Origin: JANMEX01 sp031423755 | GTDB lineage: Bacteria > Pseudomonadota > Alphaproteobacteria > Rhizobiales > Rhizobiaceae | Reading direction: 5' to 3' | NCBI GenBank assembly: GCA_031423755.1 | Contig: JANPGC010000085.1 | Span: 1-21,243 of the forward strand | DNA length: 21,243 nt | Shown: positions 15,936 to 21,243 of the stretch, piece after piece | Numbering within the stretch: the first letter of the stretch is position 1 | How the letters are laid out: each line of letters begins with the position of its first letter | Notes under the pieces: generated by a model | The model's input: the letters and a program-made list of their open reading frames with translations, nothing else | The model's database searches: none | What the model was told of the DNA's origin: nothing | Program-made: the position numbers and the translations under genes

Positions 15936-16837
15936 TGCGGCGATGCGGTTCCATCAGCGTTCTTGTTTCCGCCTGCACTTTGCATGTAGCGGAAGAACTC
16001 GGAGTCCGGTGACAGCACAAGCGTGGTTCCATCACCCGCAATGCCGGTCTGGTAAGCCTGCAGCGAGCGGTAGAATTTGAAGAATTCCGGATCACGCGAA
16101 TAAGCCTTGGCGAACACACTGTTCCGTTCGGCATCGCCCTGGCCGCGCAGCACATCGGCATCGCGCTGCGCTTCAGCGACAATCACCACCGCCTCGCGGT
16201 CAGCCTCGGCGCGTATCCGCGTTGCCTGCTGGTTACCCAGCGCGCGCAGCTGCGCCGCTTCCGCCAGACGCTCTGCCTTCATGCGCTCGAATGTCTGCTC
16301 GGACACTTCGTCCAGCAAATCCGTCCGCAAGATGCGCACATCGGCAATCGTCACGCCAAGCTGCACCGCCTGCGGCGTCAACTGCCGCTTGACCTCCTGC
16401 ATCATTTGCAGTCGCTGGTCAGATAATGCATCTTCAAACGAGCGCTGGCCGTAAACGCTGCGCAGCGACGCGTCGAGCCGCGTGCGCAGATTGTCGTTCA
16501 AGAGTTCCGTGCTGCCGGAAACCGTCTCACGGAATTTCTGCGGATCGGAAATCTGGTAGGCGACAAACGCATCGACGATGTAGCGCCGTCCGTCACGAAC
16601 CTGCACACGGATGTCGTCCAGCTCCATGCGTTGCACGCGTTTTTCAACAAATTGCACCGTATCGACAACTGCCGTCGGCACTTTGAAGTAGAGCCCCGGC
16701 TCGGAAATCGTCCGCGTGATTTCACCAAAGCGCAGCACGATGGCCTGCTCCTTCGGCGAGACAACGAACAGTGAAGAGTAGAGAAGTCCGGCAAGAACCA
16801 GAATGCCCAAACCAATGTAAGGAAGCTTGTTCATCAT
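15932..16837 (-). CDS. hflC: HflC, SPFH-domain subunit of the FtsH-modulating membrane complex
   Basis: The 301-residue protein has one N-terminal transmembrane helix (LPYIGLGILVLAGLLYSS), then an SPFH/Band 7 domain (about 20-190) beginning VVSPKEQAIVLRFGEI, then a long Ala/Glu/Arg-rich coiled coil (about 200-260, ERLAEAAQLRALGNQQ) and a short polar tail. HflC and HflK form a large cage in the inner membrane that encloses and modulates the AAA protease FtsH. ATG 16837 was chosen because GAGGA lies 5 bases upstream and overlaps the hflK stop; an adjacent ATG at 16834 is equivalent. The frame is open to 16891, but that part overlaps hflK. The gap to hflK is 7 bp. Confidence 0.95.
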   Translation of the reverse strand: MMNKLPYIGLGILVLAGLLYSSLFVVSPKEQAIVLRFGEITRTISEPGLYFKVPTAVVDTVQFVEKRVQRMELDDIRVQVRDGRRYIVDAFVAYQISDPQKFRETVSGSTELLNDNLRTRLDASLRSVYGQRSFEDALSDQRLQMMQEVKRQLTPQAVQLGVTIADVRILRTDLLDEVSEQTFERMKAERLAEAAQLRALGNQQATRIRAEADREAVVIVAEAQRDADVLRGQGDAERNSVFAKAYSRDPEFFKFYRSLQAYQTGIAGDGTTLVLSPDSEFFRYMQSAGGNKNADGTASPQ

Positions 16838-16844
16838 TTTTTCC

Positions 16845-17951
16845 TCACTTGGCCGGAACGGTCTGCGGCTTTGCCGGAGACGCCAGATCATTTAGCGGCA
16901 AATAGGGCACCACGCCCGATCCGCCCGGTTCCATCACGATCTTGCGCGAACTGCCAAACACTTTTTCGATGGTTTCAAGATAGAGCCGCTCGCGCGTCAC
17001 ATCCTTGGCCTTGGCATATTCATCATAGACTGAGACAAACCGCGCCGCCTGGCCTTGCGCCTCGGCAACAATACTCTGCTTGTAGCCCTGCGCCTCTTCA
17101 CGCAACTGCGATGCCTGACCGCGCGCCTCACCGAGCCGCTTGTTGGCATAGGCATCAGCTTCACGCTGCACCTGATCCTGGTTCTGCTGCGCGCGCTGCA
17201 CTTCTTCAAACGCGCTGGCGACTTCCGAAGGGGGATCAGCCTTTTCAAGCTGAATGCCGACAATCGTCACGCCAGCGCCATAGCTGTCGAGCGTCGTCTG
17301 CGTTTGCGTGCGAACCGCATCCTCAACCTTTTGCCGCGCCTCGGTACGCACTTCCTCGGCGTTTGAGCGGCCGACAAACTCGCGCATCGCACTTTCCGAA
17401 ACCATCCGCACGATCTCGCGCTGCGAATCGACACCGAACAGATATTTCTTCGGATCGTTAACCGTCCAAATCACGGTGAAATTGACATCGACCACATTCT
17501 GGTCGCCGGAGAGCATCAAGCCTTCCTTGCGTCCCGACGCCGTTGCCGGGTTGGAGGAGCCGATTTGCTCGCGGTTCTGGGTCGTCGAGACAATCTCAAC
17601 CTTTTCCAGAGGCCAGAAATGGAAATGCAGCCCAGGAGCTGACACCTCCTCCTTTGGCTTGCCAAGGAATAGTTCCTGGCCCAACTGATCCGGCTGCACC
17701 TGGTAGATGGCTTGCATCAACCAGAGCGCAACAACGCCGGCACCCAGAAGTCCGAAGAAAATTGGATTGGTTCCGCCCGGCAGAGCCTGTTTCAGCCTAT
17801 CCTGCCCGCGCCGCAATATGTCTTCCAGATCAGGCGGTGTGTTGCCCGGCCCCGTGTTGCGCGGGCCCTGAGGCCCCTGGCCCCACGGGCCGCCATTCTT
17901 GTCGGAAGGCTTCCAAGGGCCTCCGCCACCACCTTGGTTATTCCAGGGCAT
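16845..17951 (-). CDS. hflK: HflK, SPFH-domain subunit of the FtsH-modulating membrane complex
   Basis: The 368-residue protein starts with a Gly/Pro/Trp/Asn-rich cytoplasmic segment (1-40, MPWNNQGGGGGPW) that is a hallmark of HflK. One transmembrane helix follows (about 62-82, IFFGLLGAGVVALWLMQAIY), then an SPFH domain starting at VQPDQLGQELFLG, a coiled coil rich in Gln/Glu/Ala (about 250-310), and a C-terminal segment with VVPYLPLND. It pairs with HflC to surround FtsH. AAAGG lies 7 bases before the ATG on the minus strand. A good promoter candidate lies 65-93 bp upstream (18016-18044), so hflK-hflC-DUF2065 can be transcribed separately from folA. Confidence 0.95.
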   Translation of the reverse strand: MPWNNQGGGGGPWKPSDKNGGPWGQGPQGPRNTGPGNTPPDLEDILRRGQDRLKQALPGGTNPIFFGLLGAGVVALWLMQAIYQVQPDQLGQELFLGKPKEEVSAPGLHFHFWPLEKVEIVSTTQNREQIGSSNPATASGRKEGLMLSGDQNVVDVNFTVIWTVNDPKKYLFGVDSQREIVRMVSESAMREFVGRSNAEEVRTEARQKVEDAVRTQTQTTLDSYGAGVTIVGIQLEKADPPSEVASAFEEVQRAQQNQDQVQREADAYANKRLGEARGQASQLREEAQGYKQSIVAEAQGQAARFVSVYDEYAKAKDVTRERLYLETIEKVFGSSRKIVMEPGGSGVVPYLPLNDLASPAKPQTVPAK

Positions 17952-18015
17952 TTATGACCTTTCCAGTCTTGATGAAACAATGAGCCGGTTGACCGGCATA
18001 TAAACACTCGCAACG

Positions 18016-18044
18016 GTTATAGGTATGCGCAGGCCACTATTCAA
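18016..18044 (-). promoter_or_regulatory. Predicted sigma-70-type promoter of hflK
   Basis: On the minus strand TTGAAT (18044-18039) and TATAAC (18021-18016) are separated by 17 bp, matching the -35 and -10 consensus at 4 and 5 of 6 positions. The predicted start near 18009 would give a leader of about 57 bases containing the hairpin GCCGG-TCAA-CCGGC (17984-17997). Confidence 0.55.
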
Positions 18045-18083
18045 CGGAGGATGCGCCAGATTGGCGCTTGTGCCGCAGCATTG

Positions 18084-18608
18084 TTAACGGCGGCGGGCAT
18101 AAACCACCCTTCGTGTTGCATGGCTATCCCTTTCACCGGCTGGAAAGTCTTCACTTTCGCGCATGTGCCAGTCATCCGGATCAACATCAGGAAACCGTGT
18201 GTCGCCATCGGGGGATGCCATCACATGCGTCAGGATGATGCGGTCAGCCCGTTCAAAGAGCTGGTTGTAAATCTCACCGCCGCCGATCACTGCAATATCT
18301 GCAGCACCACGCGATCCCGCCGCAGCAGCGGCGATCTCCAGCGCTTCGTCAACACTTTTGGCAACAAGAATACCATCAACTTTGAAGTCCTTGTCCCTTG
18401 TGATGACGATATTGTCGCGCCCCGGCAGCGGTTTGCCAATCGACATAAATGTCTTGCGCCCCATGATGACCGGCTTGCCGATCGTATCTGCCTTGAAGCG
18501 CTTCAAGTCGGAGGACAAATGCCATGGAAGCCCGCCTTTGGCGCCGATCACGCCATTCGCCGCAACCGCGACAACAAGCGTCAGTGTTGGCCGGCCAGCA
18601 GCCGTCAC
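18084..18608 (-). CDS. folA: Dihydrofolate reductase
   Basis: The 174-residue enzyme reduces dihydrofolate to tetrahydrofolate with NADPH, restoring the folate that thymidylate synthase oxidises. Motifs in order are VVAVAANGVIGAKGGLPWHL near residue 12, catalytic Asp34 in HLSSDLKRF, KPVIMGRKTFMSIGKPLPGR (NADPH and folate contacts), VIGGGEIYNQLF, and the C-terminal strand. The start is GTG at 18608, overlapping the stop of the DUF4424 gene by 4 bp (GTGA), with AAGG about 6 bases upstream. Synthesis therefore depends on translation of the upstream gene, and thyA two genes above is in the same direction. No trimethoprim-resistance interpretation is supported; it looks like the normal chromosomal enzyme. 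Confidence 0.95.
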   Translation of the reverse strand: MTAAGRPTLTLVVAVAANGVIGAKGGLPWHLSSDLKRFKADTIGKPVIMGRKTFMSIGKPLPGRDNIVITRDKDFKVDGILVAKSVDEALEIAAAAAGSRGAADIAVIGGGEIYNQLFERADRIILTHVMASPDGDTRFPDVDPDDWHMRESEDFPAGERDSHATRRVVYARRR

Positions 18609-19618
18609 AGGTCACCTTCGGGCTTCTTCAGCAGCAAAATCTCAAGATTGCGCTCCGGCCAGAATTCCTCGGCCTCCATCTCGAATGTCGTCGGCCCGGT
18701 CTTCTTCACGTTCGTGCCACAGAATGATACCAGATTGCCCGGAGCACCCTTGTCGATGGTCAGCTTGAACTTGTTGATCGAGCCCGCCCAGTTGCCGCCA
18801 GTGGTCAGCACATAGCTGATCCAGTTTTCGACATAAGTGGAATATTTCCGGTCCTCGGGCGCGGCTGCAATGGCTTTCTCGATGGTCCGCTTGAGGTCGT
18901 CGTCAACGCAGTACTTGACCTTGTAGTCGTCCCACCGCTCGCCGCCGACCTTGCCGCCATCATCCAGAAACGACATGCCCACCGTGCCGCCCATGCCGGT
19001 CTTGTAGACGTGGCTGACCCGCACATCGGTCTTGGCCGGGAATGTGGTTTTCCACCAATAGGCAGACTGCAACTTCCAGAAAGGCGTGAAATGCTTCTGC
19101 ATGCCCATGCCCTGGTCCCATTCTTCCTCAATGATTATGCCGCGGGTGATCCAGTCCTTGGCGATTTCCGGATCAAGCTTGCCAAGCGCAACGCCAACCT
19201 TTTCGCCGAATGGAGTGAGCGGAATTCCTGCGTTCTCCAGATCAGCGGTCACATCAAGGCTGAGCGCAAATGCCTTTTGTTGAAGATTGACGTCAATTGG
19301 CGCGCCTTCCTGTGTCGCCTTAAAGTCAAGGAAATTGTCTGACTCCCAGTCCGGAATGGCAATATTCATGTCCGGCGAACCCACGATGTCCGGCAGCGGG
19401 AAGGCGATCACCGTGCTGATGTCGCGGTCAGCATTGTTGCGGAACACATAGTCGACCTTGATGGTCTCCGGCGAGATAGACAGGTGCTCTTCCGCCATTG
19501 TCACATCGCCGGATTGGACAAACTCCAGCCCGCCGGTTTTCAACTCGGCCATCGTGTCATTGGCATGGGCGGTCGAGACGCAAAGAAAGGCGAGGAGGGA
19601 GGCTGCAATCAGGCGCAT
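18605..19618 (-). CDS. Exported DUF4424-family protein
   Basis: The 337-residue product has a signal peptide (MRLIAASLLAFLCVSTAHA, cleavage after residue 19) and then a beta-rich mature region of about 318 residues, with the N-terminal segment NDTMAELKTGGLEFVQSGDV that I associate with DUF4424. Two cysteines in the C-terminal part (VKYCVDD and VSFCGTN) may form a disulfide, and several Trp residues cluster in FWKLQSAYWWKTTF. The molecular function is unknown; export to the periplasm is inferred from the signal. The start at 19618 has AAGG about 9 bases upstream; the longer frame to 19705 would overlap thyA. It sits between thyA (46 bp upstream) and folA (4-bp overlap), an odd position for an envelope protein. 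Confidence 0.82.
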   Translation of the reverse strand: MRLIAASLLAFLCVSTAHANDTMAELKTGGLEFVQSGDVTMAEEHLSISPETIKVDYVFRNNADRDISTVIAFPLPDIVGSPDMNIAIPDWESDNFLDFKATQEGAPIDVNLQQKAFALSLDVTADLENAGIPLTPFGEKVGVALGKLDPEIAKDWITRGIIIEEEWDQGMGMQKHFTPFWKLQSAYWWKTTFPAKTDVRVSHVYKTGMGGTVGMSFLDDGGKVGGERWDDYKVKYCVDDDLKRTIEKAIAAAPEDRKYSTYVENWISYVLTTGGNWAGSINKFKLTIDKGAPGNLVSFCGTNVKKTGPTTFEMEAEEFWPERNLEILLLKKPEGDL

Positions 19619-19664
19619 GATGGGTGACCTTGGTTTGAATCCGCAAACGGTAGCCGTTGCCCGC

Positions 19665-20459
19665 CTACACCGCAATCGGCGCCTTGATGTTCGGATGCGG
19701 ATCATAGCCTTCGAGCGTGAAATCCTCGAACCTGAAGCCGAAAATGTCTTTGACTTGGGGATTTATCACCATCCTCGGCAGCGCACGCGGCATTCGGCTC
19801 AGCTGCAACTCCGCCTGCTCAAAATGATTGGCATAAAGATGCGCGTCGCCCAGCGTGTGGATGAACTCGCCCGGCTGCAAATCGCAAACCTGCGCCACCA
19901 TCATTGTCAGCAGCGCGTAAGAGGCAATGTTGAACGGCACCCCGAGGAAAATATCTGCTGAGCGCTGGTAAAGCTGGCACGACAGTCTGCCGTTGGCGAC
20001 ATGAAACTGGAACAGGCAGTGGCACGGCGGCAGCGCCATTTCGTCCACTTGCGCAGGGTTCCACGCCGAGACGATATGCCGCCGCGACGCCGGATTTTTC
20101 TTTATCTGGGCAATCAATTTGGCAATCTGATCAACCGACCCGCCCTTCGGGTCAGGCCAGGAACGCCACTGGTAGCCATACACCGGCCCCAGATTGCCGT
20201 TGGCGTCGGCCCAGTCATCCCAGATCGAAACGCCGTGGTCCTTCAGGTATTTGATGTTGGTGTCGCCGGCCAGAAACCACAAAAGCTCGTGGATGATCGA
20301 CTTCAGATGCAACTTTTTTGTTGTCAGCATCGGAAAGCCATCAGCCAGATCATAGCGCGTCTGGTAGCCAAAAACGCCGCGTGTGCCGGTGCCGGTGCGG
20401 TCGCTACGGTCCACACCCTTGTCCATCACGTGCCGCAATAGGTTGAGATAGCTCTGCAT
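19665..20459 (-). CDS. thyA: Thymidylate synthase
   Basis: The 264-residue enzyme methylates dUMP to dTMP using methylene-tetrahydrofolate, producing dihydrofolate for FolA. It has the same length as E. coli ThyA and aligns to it without gaps by eye. Visible motifs are DRTGTGT (21-27), the HELLWFL helix, catalytic Cys146 in LPPCHCLFQF, the substrate contact CQLYQRSADIFLGVPFNIASYA, and the C-terminal YDPHPNIKAPIAV. It is the classical folate-dependent ThyA, not the flavin-dependent ThyX. GGAAA lies 7 bases before the ATG on the minus strand. It heads the thyA-DUF4424-folA run. A small inverted repeat, CCTGC-ACCAC-GCAGG, lies upstream at 20500-20514; no clean promoter was found. Confidence 0.97.
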   Translation of the reverse strand: MQSYLNLLRHVMDKGVDRSDRTGTGTRGVFGYQTRYDLADGFPMLTTKKLHLKSIIHELLWFLAGDTNIKYLKDHGVSIWDDWADANGNLGPVYGYQWRSWPDPKGGSVDQIAKLIAQIKKNPASRRHIVSAWNPAQVDEMALPPCHCLFQFHVANGRLSCQLYQRSADIFLGVPFNIASYALLTMMVAQVCDLQPGEFIHTLGDAHLYANHFEQAELQLSRMPRALPRMVINPQVKDIFGFRFEDFTLEGYDPHPNIKAPIAV

Positions 20460-20524
20460 TGGTTGTTTCCGGCGATTCGATCAGCGCGTATAATCGCATC
20501 CTGCACCACGCAGGCAAACAAAAA

Positions 20525-20546
20525 CCCCAGATAAGACAATCCGGGG
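20525..20546 (-). terminator. Rho-independent terminator of the DUF2853 gene
   Basis: On the minus strand CCCCGGAT and ATCTGGGG form an 8-bp stem with one G-U pair around a 6-base loop, followed directly by TTTTTGTTTG. It lies 24 bp past the DUF2853 stop codon and separates that gene from thyA. Confidence 0.8.
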
Positions 20547-20570
20547 CTTTTTGAATTGACGGACAGCGGC

Positions 20571-20882
20571 TTAAAGAGCGCCGAGCTTGTCGAGGTGTTT
20601 TGCAACGAGATAATAAAATGTCACGCGTCCTTTTGACTTGTCAGCCTTCATGGTTTCGCAGACCGTCTGGATGATCGCGTTGGACTTGGCGTCATCAGTC
20701 GCGCCGAATTTCTTGATACACCATTTTTCACGAACCCGGTCGAGTTCGGCCTGATCGCTGCAAGCAACGAGTGAGGAGTCCTTGTTGCGCAGCGCAATAC
20801 CAAGATGCTTCACAATTTTGCCAACAACGGCTTCATCAGCCTTGGCGTCATAACGGCGGACATCCGCCAGATAGTCAGACAT
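20571..20882 (-). CDS. DUF2853 family protein
   Basis: The 103-residue protein begins MSDYLADVRRYDAKADEAVV and is mostly helical and charged, with three cysteines (LVACSDQ, EKWCIKK, TVCETMK) and the C-terminal segment GRVTFYYLVAKHLDKLGAL. This matches the small DUF2853 family, which has no known function; there is no signal peptide, so it is cytoplasmic. The start at 20882 was chosen over an upstream in-frame codon at 21005 because AAGGGGAA lies 7 bases before it. It has its own terminator and stands between thyA and the divergent tmRNA gene. Confidence 0.85.
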   Translation of the reverse strand: MSDYLADVRRYDAKADEAVVGKIVKHLGIALRNKDSSLVACSDQAELDRVREKWCIKKFGATDDAKSNAIIQTVCETMKADKSKGRVTFYYLVAKHLDKLGAL

Positions 20883-20967
20883 ATTAAAGTTCCCCTTCGC
20901 GAGAAATTGACACAGCCCCTCAAGGCGCGGTTTTAATTGGTTGTATTCCCCCGCTGTCCCCGTGCCG

Positions 20968-20996
20968 AATGTTGCCGAGGCAAGTGTGCGAGTCAA
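20968..20996 (-). promoter_or_regulatory. Possible promoter of the DUF2853 gene
   Basis: On the minus strand TTGACT (20996-20991) and AACATT (20973-20968) are 17 bp apart. The -35 is strong (5 of 6) and the -10 weak (3 of 6). It would give a leader of about 80 bases. Confidence 0.35.
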
Positions 20997-21039
20997 TCCC
21001 TGCAACCATGACTATTGTCACAGAAATCGGCCTTCGCCC

Positions 21040-21068
21040 TTTCAAACCTCGCACAAAACGCCTATATC
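21040..21068 (+). promoter_or_regulatory. Possible promoter of the tmRNA gene
   Basis: TTTCAA (21040-21045) and TATATC (21063-21068) are separated by 17 bp, placing a start near 21075, just at the first hairpin of the acceptor piece. The -10 is good and the -35 poor. Confidence 0.35.
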
Positions 21069-21074
21069 TGGAGT

Positions 21075-21243
21075 GCCGGCTTGACCGGCTATGGTGATAA
21101 ACGGCCGTTATAATAAACCTTTCGGACCCGGGGGCGGTACCCGGCGCCTCCACCAGATGCCAGATATCTGACATGTGGCGGGGGCGAAACAGGATCGACG
21201 AGGGCGTAAAAAGCGTGTTTTTGCTCGGCATTGTACCACCGTT
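21075..21243 (+). ncRNA. ssrA: tmRNA, circularly permuted two-piece form, partial at the window end
   Basis: Transfer-messenger RNA rescues stalled ribosomes and tags the unfinished protein. The acceptor piece comes first: a hairpin GCCGG-CTTGA-CCGGC (21075-21089), a T-arm with stem CCGGG/CCCGG (21128-21132 and 21140-21144), then the 3' acceptor strand CGCCTCC and an encoded ACCA ending at 21155. After a 24-base spacer (21156-21179) the coding piece begins GGGGGCGAAACAGGATCGAC at 21180, the usual 5' end of tmRNA. GGGGGCG (21180-21186) pairs with CGCCTCC (21145-21151), giving a 7-bp acceptor stem with a G3-U70 pair, the alanine identity element. The order 3' part, spacer, 5' part is the alphaproteobacterial permuted arrangement; the spacer is removed in the mature RNA. 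The tag reading frame lies past the window end. The exact 5' boundary is an estimate. Confidence 0.88.

Noticed and set aside
17984..17997. GCCGG-TTGA-CCGGC hairpin resembling the one at 21075-21089 in tmRNA
   Set aside because: The shared GCCGG/TTGACCGGC is short and the flanks differ; likely chance, so not called as a common element.
18053..18067. Perfect GCGCCA-GAT-TGGCGC hairpin after folA
   Set aside because: Considered as the folA terminator, but the minus strand continues GCATCC without a T tract and the stem is only 6 bp.

Overview
The window looks like chromosome of an alphaproteobacterium of the order Hyphomicrobiales (Rhizobiales). The grounds are the GC-rich coding sequence, the conserved block thyA / DUF4424 / folA / hflK / hflC / DUF2065 / Do-type protease / serB / miaA, the intergenic palindromes of rhizobial style, and a circularly permuted (two-piece) tmRNA gene at the right edge, an arrangement typical of alphaproteobacteria. 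Genus cannot be set from this window alone. Layout, left to right: (1) 69-1619, exopolyphosphatase (minus). Divergent from it is a 660-residue secreted protein with five alternating C-x10-C repeats (1769-3751), whose ribosome binding site is part of a perfect hairpin. (2) 3894-8038, a loose accessory stretch: a maleylacetoacetate isomerase-like glutathione transferase, a small exported protein (minus) with a 12-G homopolymer and a terminator behind it, a non-heme chloroperoxidase-type hydrolase, a xylitol dehydrogenase-like oxidoreductase and a GNAT acetyltransferase. (3) 8229-10148, a HerA/DUF87 ATPase with no visible NurA partner. (4) 10149-10792, a gene-free stretch dominated by a 282-bp imperfect palindrome whose three matching arm pairs share one exact centre, plus two shorter perfect hairpins. 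(5) 10793-11575, a membrane diguanylate cyclase (minus) whose ribosome binding site can pair with an upstream 11-base complement. (6) 11731-14083, miaA (minus) and serB (plus) head to head, with serB overlapping a RimJ-like acetyltransferase by 4 bp. (7) 14122-20459, a long minus-strand block in transcription order thyA, DUF4424, folA, hflK, hflC, DUF2065, Do protease. (8) 20571-20882, a DUF2853 protein (minus). (9) 21075-21243, the acceptor piece and the first part of the coding piece of tmRNA (plus), cut by the window end. How the genes work together: thyA and folA form the thymidylate/tetrahydrofolate cycle, with an exported DUF4424 protein placed between them and translationally coupled to folA. 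hflK-hflC-DUF2065-degP is an envelope quality-control group: the HflKC complex modulates FtsH and the Do protease degrades misfolded periplasmic protein. serB finishes serine synthesis and miaA modifies tRNA. No phage, CRISPR array, toxin-antitoxin pair or complete insertion sequence was seen. I did not find a clear new multi-gene system. The most unusual signals are the concentric 282-bp palindrome, two candidate RNA structures over ribosome binding sites, the Cys-repeat secreted protein and the DUF4424-folate gene coupling.
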